A stretch of 64,000 nucleotides of DNA from Crateriforma conspicua (GTDB lineage: Bacteria > Planctomycetota > Planctomycetia > Pirellulales > Pirellulaceae): NCBI RefSeq assembly GCF_007752935.1, contig NZ_CP036319.1, positions 7,057,155 through 7,121,154 of the forward strand, read 5' to 3'. The notes below the pieces were generated by a model that was not told the DNA's origin, made no database searches, and was given only the letters and a program-made list of their open reading frames with translations. Positions 53,533 through 61,509 of the stretch are shown here, in pieces. The number at the start of each line of letters is the position of its first letter. Position 1 is the stretch's first letter. Position numbers and translations under genes: made by a program.

Positions 53533-53922
53533 TTAGTCGTGTTGCATTGCCGCAAGACGCGGATTGGCACGCGATCGTTCGGCCAGTCGCTCACCATCCA
53601 CATCGATGGCGATCGTCTCCTCGGTGAACGAAATAGAAAATTTGCGCATTTCAGGTGTCAAGGTAGCAGCGACGTAACCATCAATCAGTAAACGCGTTTC
53701 CTCAAAACGTAGTCGATTGGTCCCGCTGTGAATGATTGTTGCGTCGCCATCAGAGTCGATCATCGTGGAAGAAGCAGAAACATCGTACGTCCGACCAAAA
53801 GATCCACCAGCGATTAAACTCGCGGCAGACACCTGAGGTGGTTTGCGGTTGGCATACACAAATCCAACACCAGACACCGCAAGTAGCGTGAGCAGGCTGG
53901 TGAATGCGGCTAGCTTCTTCAT
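53533..53922 (-). CDS. Small secreted or anchored protein
   Basis: 129 residues with a signal or anchor (LAAFTSLLTLLAVSGVGFVYA) and a beta-rich domain (SSTMIDSDGDATIIHSGTN; FSISFTEETIAIDVDGERLA). It lies 200 bp to the left of the attC array on the same strand as the cassettes. No attC follows it, so it is not part of the array. No family recognised. Confidence 0.55.
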   Translation of the reverse strand: MKKLAAFTSLLTLLAVSGVGFVYANRKPPQVSAASLIAGGSFGRTYDVSASSTMIDSDGDATIIHSGTNRLRFEETRLLIDGYVAATLTPEMRKFSISFTEETIAIDVDGERLAERSRANPRLAAMQHD

Positions 53923-54112
53923 TTTTAGTTTACCTGGTTCGAAAAGGGGTCAGTCGGTTGACGTCCGCGATGCCCCGACCGCCGAGAGGGGGTAACGTCG
54001 CGCGTCAGCGGGCCGGTGAGATACGCGTTGACTTCAAATCGTGCCGGAAAAGACCTCCGTCCCCTTAGATTTGTCCATAGTACGAGATTGCAATCGGCGA
54101 GCCACTGGTGTC

Positions 54113-54202
54113 GGCGAACGACAACGTTCACCGGGCCGCGGCGAACGACGTTGATTTCAGAACCCGCGCGGCCCGCGGCTCTGGTGCAACGGATTGTTAT
54201 CC
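54113..54202 (-). repeat. attC site A
   Basis: Outer cores GGCGAAC (54113) and GTTATCC (54196). Inner arms TTCACCGGGCCGCGG and CCGCGGC-TCTGGTGCAA are imperfect complements. Last site of the array in reading direction. Confidence 0.8.
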
Positions 54203-54386
54203 GACGTTGTGAACCCAGATTTCAGCGGCGACGGAGAATTGTCCATGGCAAAATGGCCCTTCGTTCAAAATACCATTTCGATGATCGGTGATGTAAGAAG
54301 CAGAAAGCCGGCGTAATAGGCGGTCATACACCGAACGTTGAAAAGCCGTGCCCGCGACTCAAGGCACAATCGGCGTGGGATCGCAA

Positions 54387-54584
54387 TCAGGATTCTGGTG
54401 CATTATTAGCAGGCCGGGACTTAGCGAGAATGAAGCAAAACGGGACAAGCCATGCGGCAACCAACAGGTACGTGATGTTATTGTTAAATGCTGTGCCCTC
54501 TGTCAGTCTGTCGCAAGCGACGATCAATGCGGCAAAGACAAGTGAGATCCCGATCAAGAGTGCAATGGATTTTCTTGGTTGCAT
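54387..54584 (-). CDS. Cassette gene: small membrane protein
   Basis: 65 residues from the ATG at 54584, preceded by a perfect GAGGAG site. Two hydrophobic segments (SIALLIGISLVFAALIVAC and ITYLLVAAWLVPFCFILA) with a short polar loop and tail. It is the gene of the cassette ending in attC site A. No family recognised. Confidence 0.7.
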   Translation of the reverse strand: MQPRKSIALLIGISLVFAALIVACDRLTEGTAFNNNITYLLVAAWLVPFCFILAKSRPANNAPES

Positions 54585-54622
54585 TACTAATCTCCTCAAT
54601 TTGTAGTGATGGTGGCTTGGTC

Positions 54623-54712
54623 GGATAACGGTAGGGTTCAGCGGGGCCGCGCGAACGACTCTCCATTTCAAATACGTCTGCTCGCGGCCTCCGGTGCAAC
54701 CCATGGTTACCC
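54623..54712 (-). repeat. attC site B
   Basis: Outer cores GGATAAC (54623) and GTTACCC (54706); inner arms AGCGGGGCCGCG and CTCGCGGCCTCCGGT. GGATAAC complements GTTATCC of site A, closing the small-membrane-protein cassette. Confidence 0.85.
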
Positions 54713-54719
54713 GATTCAG

Positions 54720-55457
54720 TCACGTGCATGTGTTCTCAGCAGCGATGCATTTGCACTTGGGGCAAATTTGCCAGTACGTCATCACGAACTGATCTGGCCA
54801 GACCATTTCAGTTTTGACGGGCTCTGTTTGCAGAGCAATAGTAGTCAGCCATTCCTTAGTACAGTTTGGGTTTTGGCACTGTGCGACAGGTGGCCCCTGA
54901 ACAAATGGTGCGCCGTAGCATGACTCAATCGTTTGCTCGTATGTCCATGAGTCTTCCGGCGCGTGTGTCGAAGGATGAATACTGGTTGTTTCGCGCGCAA
55001 TCGCGAGTGCATCTTTGATGCCAGCTTCGTCGAGCGAGTCCCAACCGAACACGCCCTTAAATGCCATAACGTCTTGTGGATCGCTTGGATCGTAAGGCAT
55101 CGAAGACAGGCGAGTCGGCAACTCGCAAAATGCTTCTGGAGCGTCCCAAGGCGGAAAGTTGTCAGTTAGCCAGGATGGTCCGACGATGCGAATATCCTGG
55201 CCTCGCACCTCGTAGCTGCAGCCTTGCTCGTAGCGGAATGGATAGAATAGAGGCAAACGCGATTGGCCAGTCAGGTACGAAGGGCAAAGCGGGTCTGATT
55301 GATCGAGTTCATAGATGAGATGAAGTGGTTTGCAATCGTGAAAACGATACCCGGATTGAATTGCGTCGCCTCCGAACCGGTGGTTGAAGCCGCCGCGTTT
55401 GCCGATCTCATCTTGAGCGTACGAGGGAGGAGCGTGATTAAATAGCTGAAGCGGCAT
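54720..55457 (-). CDS. Cassette gene: 245-residue protein with C-terminal zinc knuckles
   Basis: The gene fills its cassette from just inside site C to site B. The N-terminal 190 residues are a soluble mixed fold with several Trp and Pro-rich strands (WLTDNFPPWDAPEAFCELP). The C-terminus has CQNPNCTKEW and ICPKCKC, two Cys pairs suited to a zinc ribbon. Residues such as LPLFYPFRYEQGC are reminiscent of immunity-type or DUF1963-like proteins, but I cannot assign a family. Confidence 0.65.
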   Translation of the reverse strand: MPLQLFNHAPPSYAQDEIGKRGGFNHRFGGDAIQSGYRFHDCKPLHLIYELDQSDPLCPSYLTGQSRLPLFYPFRYEQGCSYEVRGQDIRIVGPSWLTDNFPPWDAPEAFCELPTRLSSMPYDPSDPQDVMAFKGVFGWDSLDEAGIKDALAIARETTSIHPSTHAPEDSWTYEQTIESCYGAPFVQGPPVAQCQNPNCTKEWLTTIALQTEPVKTEMVWPDQFVMTYWQICPKCKCIAAENTCT

Positions 55458-55478
55458 TTGCGATCAAAAACTTTAGTC

Positions 55479-55575
55479 GGGTAACGGCGGCGTTAACCGA
55501 GCGGGGGCGTGGGAACGTGGTCAGCGAAGCGTCCAAGACGGCTCAACCCCGCTTCGGTTGAACGCATTGTTACAC
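55479..55575 (-). repeat. attC site C (repeat-cassette type)
   Basis: Outer cores GGGTAAC (55479) and GTTACAC (55569). Inner arms GCGTTAACCGAGCGGGG and CCCCGCTTCGGTTGAACGC are nearly exact complements. Almost identical to sites E, G and J. Confidence 0.88.
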
Positions 55576-56054
55576 ATCGAATCAAGCCGGCAACGTCGCA
55601 CGGCTTGAAGCATCGAGTTTCTTCTTTGTGATGTCGACCAAAGCGTGGCGGGATCGGGGTTTCCGAAGCCGGCGGCCAGACACGAAAAGAAGACATCCAG
55701 CGGCCGGCGGCGAAGGGAGCCCCGAGACCGCGGTGGAATCCAGAACGAGTCAGGCAACGTAAAACATTCACCAAATCGACCGCGCAACAAAAGCACGAAC
55801 CAGCTTGAAGATCGCGACGTTCCGACGCAAACACTTTGGCTGCTTGAGGCGTCAATCGATTCAAAGCGTCGGTACGTGGTGATCGTCTATGCATTCAGTC
55901 AACATTGCGAAGCGGCTATTGTCCGAGCACGACCAATGTGTTCAGCGACACTGTCAAACACGACACCGCATCGGATCTTGATTCACCATCAAAGCCGGCC
56001 GACCGCGCACACGAAAACCAAAGCCTGATGCCGATCAGAGCCGCCCCCGTGTAA
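55484..56054 (-). repeat. 570-bp repeat cassette, copy 1
   Basis: One of four diverged copies of the same cassette (others at 56603, 57911 and 59828). It is bounded by core GTTACAC/GTGTAAC. A minus-strand frame (55894-55493) runs the whole length into attC and is largely kept in all four copies, with the shared stretch ETRCFKPCDVAGLIRCVTMR; a plus-strand frame is open in two copies only. Whether it encodes a protein is uncertain. Confidence 0.8.
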
Positions 56055-56139
56055 CGGCCGCCGTCACCGGGCCGGCGGAGTAAAGTCAATCGTATCCGAA
56101 ATGCCAGCTCGCCGGCTCCGGTGGACGGCATGGTTATGT
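56049..56139 (-). repeat. attC site D
   Basis: Outer cores GTGTAAC (56049) and GTTATGT (56133); inner arms GCCGTCACCGGGCCGGCG and CGCCGGCTCCGGTGGACGGC. One of the best-formed sites. Confidence 0.88.
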
Positions 56140-56144
56140 GATCT

Positions 56145-56585
56145 CTAGAGTTCCCCAGGACCGATGGGAAGCTCCGAATTGGATTGATCGTTCGGATCGA
56201 CGAGGACCCAGACATCTTCTGCGTTCTTGGTCGCCTGCAGGCCAAGCGACGAGGCCAACCTGGGAAACAGTTCGTTCTCGTCGCTCGTAGTGATTTCAAT
56301 GTTAAGGCCACGCTCAGCCAAACCGTCCGGCTTAAGTAATACTCGACACTTGCAGGTATCGCATACGACACGAAGAAAGTGACCAAAGTGGTCATTGGAG
56401 CAATTAAAGACGAACCCGGCGTCGTCAAGGGCAACGTGGGATGACGACACGTCGCTATCGTCAACATCTTGCCAGGGAGAATCGACCGTCGGAACCGATG
56501 TTGATGTCGTATCGCAACCTGTTACACCTAGGTAGATAATCGCGACCAGGCATGCAGCAAAATTAAAGACTCGATTCACGTTCAA
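56145..56585 (-). CDS. Cassette gene: lipoprotein
   Basis: 146 residues. A signal peptide ends in the lipobox LGVTGC (Cys24), so the mature protein is lipid-anchored. The soluble domain includes VFNCSNDHFGHFLRVVCDTCKCRVLL with four Cys and ends acidic. It is followed by attC site D. No family recognised. Confidence 0.7.
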   Translation of the reverse strand: MNVNRVFNFAACLVAIIYLGVTGCDTTSTSVPTVDSPWQDVDDSDVSSSHVALDDAGFVFNCSNDHFGHFLRVVCDTCKCRVLLKPDGLAERGLNIEITTSDENELFPRLASSLGLQATKNAEDVWVLVDPNDQSNSELPIGPGEL

Positions 56586-56597
56586 TCTTCTCCATTC

Positions 56598-56695
56598 ACA
56601 TAACGGCGGCGTTAACCGAGCGGGGGCGCGGAAACGTGGTCAGCGAAGCGTCCAAAAGCGGCTCAACCCCGCTTCGGTTGAACGCATTGTTACAC
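56598..56695 (-). repeat. attC site E (repeat-cassette type)
   Basis: Outer cores ACATAAC (56598) and GTTACAC (56689). Same inner arms as site C with one extra base in the spacer. Confidence 0.87.
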
Positions 56696-57174
56696 ATCGA
56701 ATCAAGCCGGCAACGTCGCACGGTTTGAAGCATCGAGTTTCTTCCTGTCGAAGTCGGCCAAAGCGTGGCGGGATCGGGGTTGCCGGAGCCGGCGGCCAGA
56801 CACGTAAAGAAGACACCCAGCGGCCGACGGCGAAGGGTGCCCCGAGACCGCGGCGGAATTCCAGACGAGTCAAGCAACGTAGCACATTCACCAAATCGAC
56901 CGCGCCAACAACGCTTGAACCGGCTTGAAGATCGCGACGTTCCGACGCAAACAAAGTCAAAGCTTGAAGCATCAATCGATTCAAAGCGTCGGTACGTGGT
57001 GATCGTCTCTGCGTTCAGTCAACATTGCGAATCGGCGAAAGACCGAGCACGGCCAATGTGTTCAGCGACACAGGCAAACATGACACCGCATTCGATCTCA
57101 ATTCACCATCAACGCCGGCCGACCGCGCACCCGAAAGTCAAAGCCTGATGCCGATCAGAGCGGACCCCGTGTAA
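56603..57174 (-). repeat. 570-bp repeat cassette, copy 2
   Basis: Second copy of the recurring cassette, about 571 bp. The minus-strand frame shifts near its 3' end (SRFWTLR in place of SRLGRFADH) because of one extra base in attC site E. Confidence 0.8.
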
Positions 57175-57258
57175 CGGTTGCGATCACCCGGTCGCCGCGG
57201 ATGACTCTCCATCTGAAAACGCGCCGTCGGCGACTCGGCGTGCATCGCTTTGTTCTGC
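57169..57258 (-). repeat. attC site F
   Basis: Outer cores GTGTAAC (57169) and GTTCTGC (57252); inner arms GCGATCACCCGGTCGCCG and CGGCGACTCGGCGTGCATCGC. The HExxH protein gene ends inside it. Confidence 0.82.
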
Positions 57259-57891
57259 CTCAAATCCGTACGTGCGAGCGAACCATTCAGCATATCGCTC
57301 AGACCGTTTCGTCGAACGATCAGGATGAGATCGATCTACATGATGACCGATTTCATGGACGAGAACATCCCAGAGGTAGAATCGGCGTATCGAATCATCC
57401 GTGAATCTGTAGATCCACTTTCCGCCCTCATGGGCCATCTCGACACCGGCCCGTTGATAAGCGTGAATCTCAGAAGGTTTGTGGAGATCCGGAGATTCCC
57501 AAACTCGACGACGCTCAGGAAACGCAAATAGTGAAACGGAACCGTATCCGTAACAGCCGTAGCACCAATTCGCGTTCCACGCAGACTTTTCTTGACGTGT
57601 CGTACCGCCAAGAAGTGCGATTCGATTAAGACCGAGCAACATTTCCTGCGGAATGATCGCAAGAATACGTTTCACGTCATCAATGCCATACGGGCGAACG
57701 AATCTGCTGTGAATTGGAACGACAAACAACGCGATTTCGCTACCGTCTTCTAGCCTGTAGGTTGATGCGGGTCTCACGCGGCTAAGTGAATTAAGCTCGG
57801 ATTGCTGCGGGTCGTATCGAGACCAATTCGTGTACTTTGACGATGAGTACATGTTGGATCGACCGGCACTCGGTTTCGCGTGTCGATTCAC
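57184..57891 (-). CDS. Cassette gene: zincin-like HExxH protein
   Basis: 235 residues. WDVLVHEIGHHVD contains the HExxH zinc motif (His179, Glu180, His183) and the following ERYAEWFARTYG supplies a downstream Glu as a possible third ligand (gluzincin type). The N-terminal half is mixed alpha/beta with VKRILAIIPQEMLLGLNRIALL. No signal peptide. A toxin or processing protease is possible. The last residues run into attC site F. Confidence 0.75.
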   Translation of the reverse strand: MNRHAKPSAGRSNMYSSSKYTNWSRYDPQQSELNSLSRVRPASTYRLEDGSEIALFVVPIHSRFVRPYGIDDVKRILAIIPQEMLLGLNRIALLGGTTRQEKSAWNANWCYGCYGYGSVSLFAFPERRRVWESPDLHKPSEIHAYQRAGVEMAHEGGKWIYRFTDDSIRRFYLWDVLVHEIGHHVDRSHPDRSTKRSERYAEWFARTYGFEAEQSDARRVADGAFSDGESSAATG

Positions 57892-57905
57892 TGTATCAAC
57901 CTATG

Positions 57906-58002
57906 GCAGAACGGTCGCGTTAACCGAGCGGGGGCGTGGAAACGTGGTCAGCGAAGCGTCCAAGACGGCTCAACCCCGCTTCGGTTGAACGCATTGTTAC
58001 AC
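57906..58002 (-). repeat. attC site G (repeat-cassette type)
   Basis: Outer cores GCAGAAC (57906) and GTTACAC (57996). Same inner arms as sites C, E and J. Confidence 0.88.
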
Positions 58003-58481
58003 ATCGAATCAAGCCGGCAACGTCGCACGGTTTGAAGCATCGAGTTTCTTCCTGTCGAAGTCGGCCAAAGCGTGGCGGGATCGGGGTTGCCGGAGCCGGC
58101 GGCCAGACACGTAAAGAAGACACCCAGCGGCCGGCGGCGTAGGGAGCCCCGAGACCGCGGTTGAATCCATGACGAATCAGGCAACGTAGCACATTCACCG
58201 AATCGACCGCGCAAACACCGCTCGAACCGGCTTGAAGATCGCGACGTTCCGACGCAAACAAAGTCAAAGCTTGAAGCATCAATCGATTCAAAGCGTCGGT
58301 ACGTGGTGATCGTCTCTGCGTTCAGTCAACATTGCAAAGCGGCTATTGTCCGAGCACGACCAATGTGTTTAGCGACACGGTCAAACATGACACCGCATTC
58401 TAACTTCAATCACCATCGAAGCCGGCCGACCGCGCACACGAAAATCAAAGCCTGATGCCGATCAGAGCCGACCCCGTGTAA
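57911..58481 (-). repeat. 570-bp repeat cassette, copy 3
   Basis: Third copy of the recurring cassette, 570 bp between cores. The minus-strand frame is intact (58291 to 57920), while the plus-strand frame of copies 1 and 2 is stopped by a TGA. Confidence 0.8.
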
Positions 58482-58566
58482 CGACCGGGTTCACCGGGCC
58501 GCGGCGAACAGCATTGATTTCAAAAACCGCGCGACCCGCGGCTCCGTGTGCAACCCATTGTTATGC
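58476..58566 (-). repeat. attC site H
   Basis: Outer cores GTGTAAC (58476) and GTTATGC (58560); inner arms GGTTCACCGGGCCGCGG and CCGCGGCTCCGTGTGCAACC. Confidence 0.86.
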
Positions 58567-58571
58567 CACGA

Positions 58572-59189
58572 TTAGTTTGGGGCCAGCAGTTCGACGAGTT
58601 CCTTGGATCGTCTGTGCCAGCCAGCCCAATGATACGGCGTATTACCGTTTGTGTCAGCAATCGAGCGATCGGCCCCAGCGTCAATCAGCATTGCGACAAC
58701 ATCAGCCGGAGCATAGGCAGCGGCACGATGGAGCGGTGTTTCGCCGCGTGTCGGGGTATCGCCATAGAAATTGTAGCTGTATTGCCCGGGTTTTGTTTTC
58801 GCGTTTACATCTGCACCGTGCCGAATCAACAAGGCAATCAACTCCGTGCTGGCGTCGTTGGAAATTGCGTGGTGGAGTGGCGTCTCTAACGTATTTGTGC
58901 GACCGAGATTTGGATTTGCACCATGTTCGAGTAGCAGTTTGACGCATTCGATTTGATTGACGTAGCAAAGGCCCGCAAGTACCGACGCACCGTTTTCGTT
59001 AGTCTGAGTGTCCGGCTTAGCACCGTTTTTGAGCAAATAAGCGATGACAGACGGATGAAATGTCAACAAAGAGCCAGAACCACACTCTCCAGCTGAGTTC
59101 GGATCAGCCCCAGCTTCAATTAGCGAGCGAGTCTTTTTGAGGTCGCCCTCGAAGGCAGCCCATTTCAGCTCAGTTGAATTGGCAGGCAT
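58572..59189 (-). CDS. Cassette gene: ankyrin-repeat protein
   Basis: 205 residues made of about five ankyrin repeats: GDLKKTRSLIEAGADPN, NQIECVKLLLEHGANPN, ETPLHHAISNDASTELIALL, RGETPLHRAAAYAPADVVAM and NGNTPYHWAGWHRRSKEL. No other domain and no signal peptide, so a cytosolic protein-binding module. Small ankyrin proteins in mobile DNA are sometimes immunity proteins; here no toxin is adjacent. Confidence 0.88.
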   Translation of the reverse strand: MPANSTELKWAAFEGDLKKTRSLIEAGADPNSAGECGSGSLLTFHPSVIAYLLKNGAKPDTQTNENGASVLAGLCYVNQIECVKLLLEHGANPNLGRTNTLETPLHHAISNDASTELIALLIRHGADVNAKTKPGQYSYNFYGDTPTRGETPLHRAAAYAPADVVAMLIDAGADRSIADTNGNTPYHWAGWHRRSKELVELLAPN

Positions 59190-59204
59190 GGATCACCTTT
59201 AGTG

Positions 59205-59297
59205 GCATAACGGCGGAATTCACGGGGGACGGGCGAACGACGCGCAAGCAGACCGAAAACCGCAGCTCCCGTCCTCCCGTGCAATTCATGGTTCGCC
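59205..59297 (-). repeat. attC site I
   Basis: Outer cores GCATAAC (59205) and GTTCGCC (59291); inner arms GAATTCACGGGGGACGGG and CCCGTCCTCCCGTGCAATTC. Confidence 0.86.
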
Positions 59298-59308
59298 GCA
59301 ACCCCAGT

Positions 59309-59785
59309 CTAGTCGACCGGATACGTTTCGGCGTAGTGTTTCAGTGTATCGGCATATTCACGGTTAAACGATCCGTGAGGCACCTCGCCGTCACGGAAAT
59401 ATCGCTCAAGCGTATCCTTCGGATTGATCCAGTGCGCGGTCAATCCACGAGTTGGATGTATGACATCGCCAGGAAGTTGGTTGGTCCGCCCCGAGTGAAA
59501 GTCTGCTAAAGCCTGGAAGTCCACCGAGACGTGTGATGAGGCGTAATCAATTGTGCGCGGCGTTGGAAGATATTGCGTGTGGTATTCGTATCCAATCAAG
59601 TCATTCCATTTGGACGGTGGTCGTCCTCCGTGCTCCTCGGCGTAGGAAGCAATGATGCAAGTGACGCCCCATTCGCAGTATGCCGCAACAATCCCGCGGC
59701 GAAAAGCGAAAGCGAGCCAAGTGAGTGCGACAACCACGCAAACGGGTACGACGATCCAGAGCGTTCGTTTTGTCCGGCGTCGCAT
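59309..59785 (-). CDS. Cassette gene: membrane-anchored protein
   Basis: 158 residues with an N-terminal helix (LWIVVPVCVVVALTWLAFAF) after a basic start, then a soluble domain with IIASYAEEHGGRPPSKWNDL and LERYFRDGEVPHGSFNREYAD. The segment YAEEHGGRPPSKWNDL resembles the region after the pilin helix in pseudopilin-like proteins, but there is no prepilin cleavage motif. No family assigned. Confidence 0.65.
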   Translation of the reverse strand: MRRRTKRTLWIVVPVCVVVALTWLAFAFRRGIVAAYCEWGVTCIIASYAEEHGGRPPSKWNDLIGYEYHTQYLPTPRTIDYASSHVSVDFQALADFHSGRTNQLPGDVIHPTRGLTAHWINPKDTLERYFRDGEVPHGSFNREYADTLKHYAETYPVD

Positions 59786-59822
59786 CAGAGTGCAAAGTCG
59801 ATGTCAGTCATGATGTTCCATC

Positions 59823-59919
59823 GGCGAACGGTCGCGTTAACCGAGCGGGGGCGTGGGAACGTGGTCAGCGAAGCGTCCAAGACGGCTCAACCCCGCTTCG
59901 GTTGAACGCATTGTTACAC
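59823..59919 (-). repeat. attC site J (repeat-cassette type)
   Basis: Outer cores GGCGAAC (59823) and GTTACAC (59913). Same inner arms as sites C, E and G. Confidence 0.88.
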
Positions 59920-60398
59920 ATCGAATCAAGCCGGCAACGTCGCAAGGCTTGAAGCATCGAGTTTCTTCATTGTGATGTCGAACAAAGCGTGGCGGGATCG
60001 GGGGTGCCGAAGCCGACGGCCAGACACGGAAAGAAGACATCCAGCGGTCGGCGGCGCAGGGTGCCCCGAGACCGCGGTTGAATGCAGGACAGGTCAGGAA
60101 ACGTAACGCGCTCACCAAATCGACCGCGCAACTAACGCTCGAACCGGCTTGAAGATCGCGACGTTCCGACGCAAACACTTTGGCGGATGGAAGTATTGGC
60201 TGAGCCAAAGCGTCGGTACGTGGTGATCGTCTCTGCGTTCAGTCAACATTGCGAAGCGGCGAAAGACTGAGCACGACCAATGTGTTTCGCGACAAAGCCA
60301 ATCATGACACCCCATTCGATCTTCATTCACCATCAAAGTCGGCCGACCGCGCACCCGAAAGTCAAAGCCTGATGCCGATCAGAGCCAACCCCGTGTAA
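59828..60398 (-). repeat. 570-bp repeat cassette, copy 4
   Basis: Fourth and most diverged copy, 570 bp between cores. The minus-strand frame is intact (60208 to 59837) although its start region differs from the other copies. Confidence 0.78.
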
Positions 60399-60481
60399 CG
60401 TCCGCCGTCACCGGGCGGCGAGAGTGAAACTAACCATCAGAAAACGCGCCGTCGCCGCTCCGGTGCACGGCATGGTTCCCC
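60393..60481 (-). repeat. attC site K
   Basis: Outer cores GTGTAAC (60393) and GTTCCCC (60475); inner arms GCCGTCACCGGGCGGCGA and GTCGCCGCTCCGGTGCACGGC. First site of the array in reading direction. Confidence 0.86.
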
Positions 60482-60523
60482 GCGTTTGCCACGCGCCGTC
60501 AAAAGGTGGAAAAGCTCGTTCCA

Positions 60524-60904
60524 TCAATCTAATGTTGCGATATCAACATCGCTTGCCCAGTATGCATCAAGCAAGTTGGGGCGAAGCAACGAGAGGTCGG
60601 TCTTGATCTGTACGCGATCGCCAACCGACATCGAAGACAACTTGTCGTAATTGGGCTCCGAGCCATCCATTGCGATGAGAATCGTTGAACGGCCGTTTGT
60701 CAATTCGATTCCGTCATACCAAACGTCGTACATCCCATCCTCGCCGTCGTTGTACATGATGTTGCCCAGGTTGACGGCCGTCTGCTTAACAGTGTAGGTG
60801 CTTTCCGATGTTTGTGAGCATCCCGCGAGTGAAAACAGCAAAAGAACCGGGGCAGATCGAATCGCGCAAGTGACGCAAGAGTGTGATAGGAGAAGCCGGT
60901 TCAT
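60524..60904 (-). CDS. Cassette gene: lipoprotein (first cassette)
   Basis: 126 residues from the ATG at 60904 (an upstream ATG at 60937 is in frame). The signal peptide ends in the lipobox LAGC, followed by SQTSESTYTVKQTAV and a beta-rich domain (YDVWYDGIELTNGRSTILIA; SVGDRVQIKTDLSLL). It is the cassette nearest the position where attI and the integrase would be. Confidence 0.7.
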   Translation of the reverse strand: MNRLLLSHSCVTCAIRSAPVLLLFSLAGCSQTSESTYTVKQTAVNLGNIMYNDGEDGMYDVWYDGIELTNGRSTILIAMDGSEPNYDKLSSMSVGDRVQIKTDLSLLRPNLLDAYWASDVDIATLD

Positions 60905-60957
60905 GTCGGATTCGAGTTTGTACCAGCGGGTGTGCATGAATCTTTCAGTCGGGGAAC

Positions 60958-61287
60958 TTTGAATTCTTCTGCGGATTCGGGGAGAATGCCCGTCCGCGTC
61001 GGCTTCTCCGGATTCGCCTCAGGCCGAACTCTCCTCCGGTGAGCGGTATTTTAGCCGTTCTCCCCGAGCCGGGTGAACGACCAATCCACGCAATGCAAAA
61101 AAGCTGGATACGCGTTGCCCCCTTTGCTTCTTCCGGCATGAACGAGCAAAGGTCATACATATTTTGGAGTGTGTTCCCGCCTCCAAATTGACTGGAATTA
61201 CACCGGTGTAACAGAGTTCAGCGAATCGTCTCGGAAGACCGGTTTTGCCCGTTGAATGGGAGACGCTTGCCGCCAATCGTTGACGGC
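60958..61287. other. Junction between cassette array and phage genes
   Basis: No gene. TCGGGGAGAA at 60977-60986 pairs perfectly with 61058-61067, enclosing 71 bp with CGGATTCG repeated twice. This is where attI would be expected. No integron integrase frame is found. Confidence 0.45.
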
Positions 61288-61509
61288 ATGGCAGATCCAT
61301 CCGTCGAAACGATCACCGACCAAATCGCATCCAACGCGGCCGAACCGGCGAGCGCCTCGGGTGACGGTCACTCCGCCGCGCAGCATTCGCTGCGGGAACA
61401 GATCGAAGCCGACAAGTATCTCCGCAGCGTCAAAGCCGCCGAAGGTCGTAAGAGCCTGAAGCAAAAGATCGGTCTGGGCCGCTTCGTTCCGCCGGGGGCC
61501 TGCGGATGA
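61288..61509 (+). CDS. Small phage head protein (connector-like)
   Basis: 73 residues from the ATG at 61288. A polar N-terminus and a helical basic second half (SLREQIEADKYLRSVKAAEGRKSLKQKIG). Size and place directly before portal with ATGA overlap match gpW-type head-tail joining proteins. First phage gene after the inserted block. Confidence 0.6.
   Translation: MADPSVETITDQIASNAAEPASASGDGHSAAQHSLREQIEADKYLRSVKAAEGRKSLKQKIGLGRFVPPGACG

Larger units (their letters stand above)
54113..60957 (-). mobile_element. Integron gene-cassette array without integrase (CALIN)
   Basis: Eleven attC-like sites (A-K, each 89-98 bp) divide this stretch into eleven cassettes on the minus strand. In every cassette the core site at its start is the exact complement of the core site at its end: for example GTTCTGC at 57252 with GCAGAAC at 57906, GTTATGC at 58560 with GCATAAC at 59205, and GTTACCC at 54706 with GGGTAAC at 55479. 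This is the expected result of excisable circular cassettes and proves unit boundaries and orientation. The right border is a lone core GGGGAAC at 60951-60957 pairing with GTTCCCC at 60475. No integron integrase gene lies on either side. Confidence 0.88.

Noticed and set aside
53925-54112. A twelfth attC at the left end
   Set aside because: GTAACGTCGCGCGTCAGCGG resembles half a site, but the complementary right half is missing and cores do not match site A.
55645-57148. Plus-strand frames in the 570-bp repeat cassettes as the cassette gene
   Set aside because: Open in two copies but stopped by TGA in the other two, and opposite to the cassette orientation shown by the attC cores.
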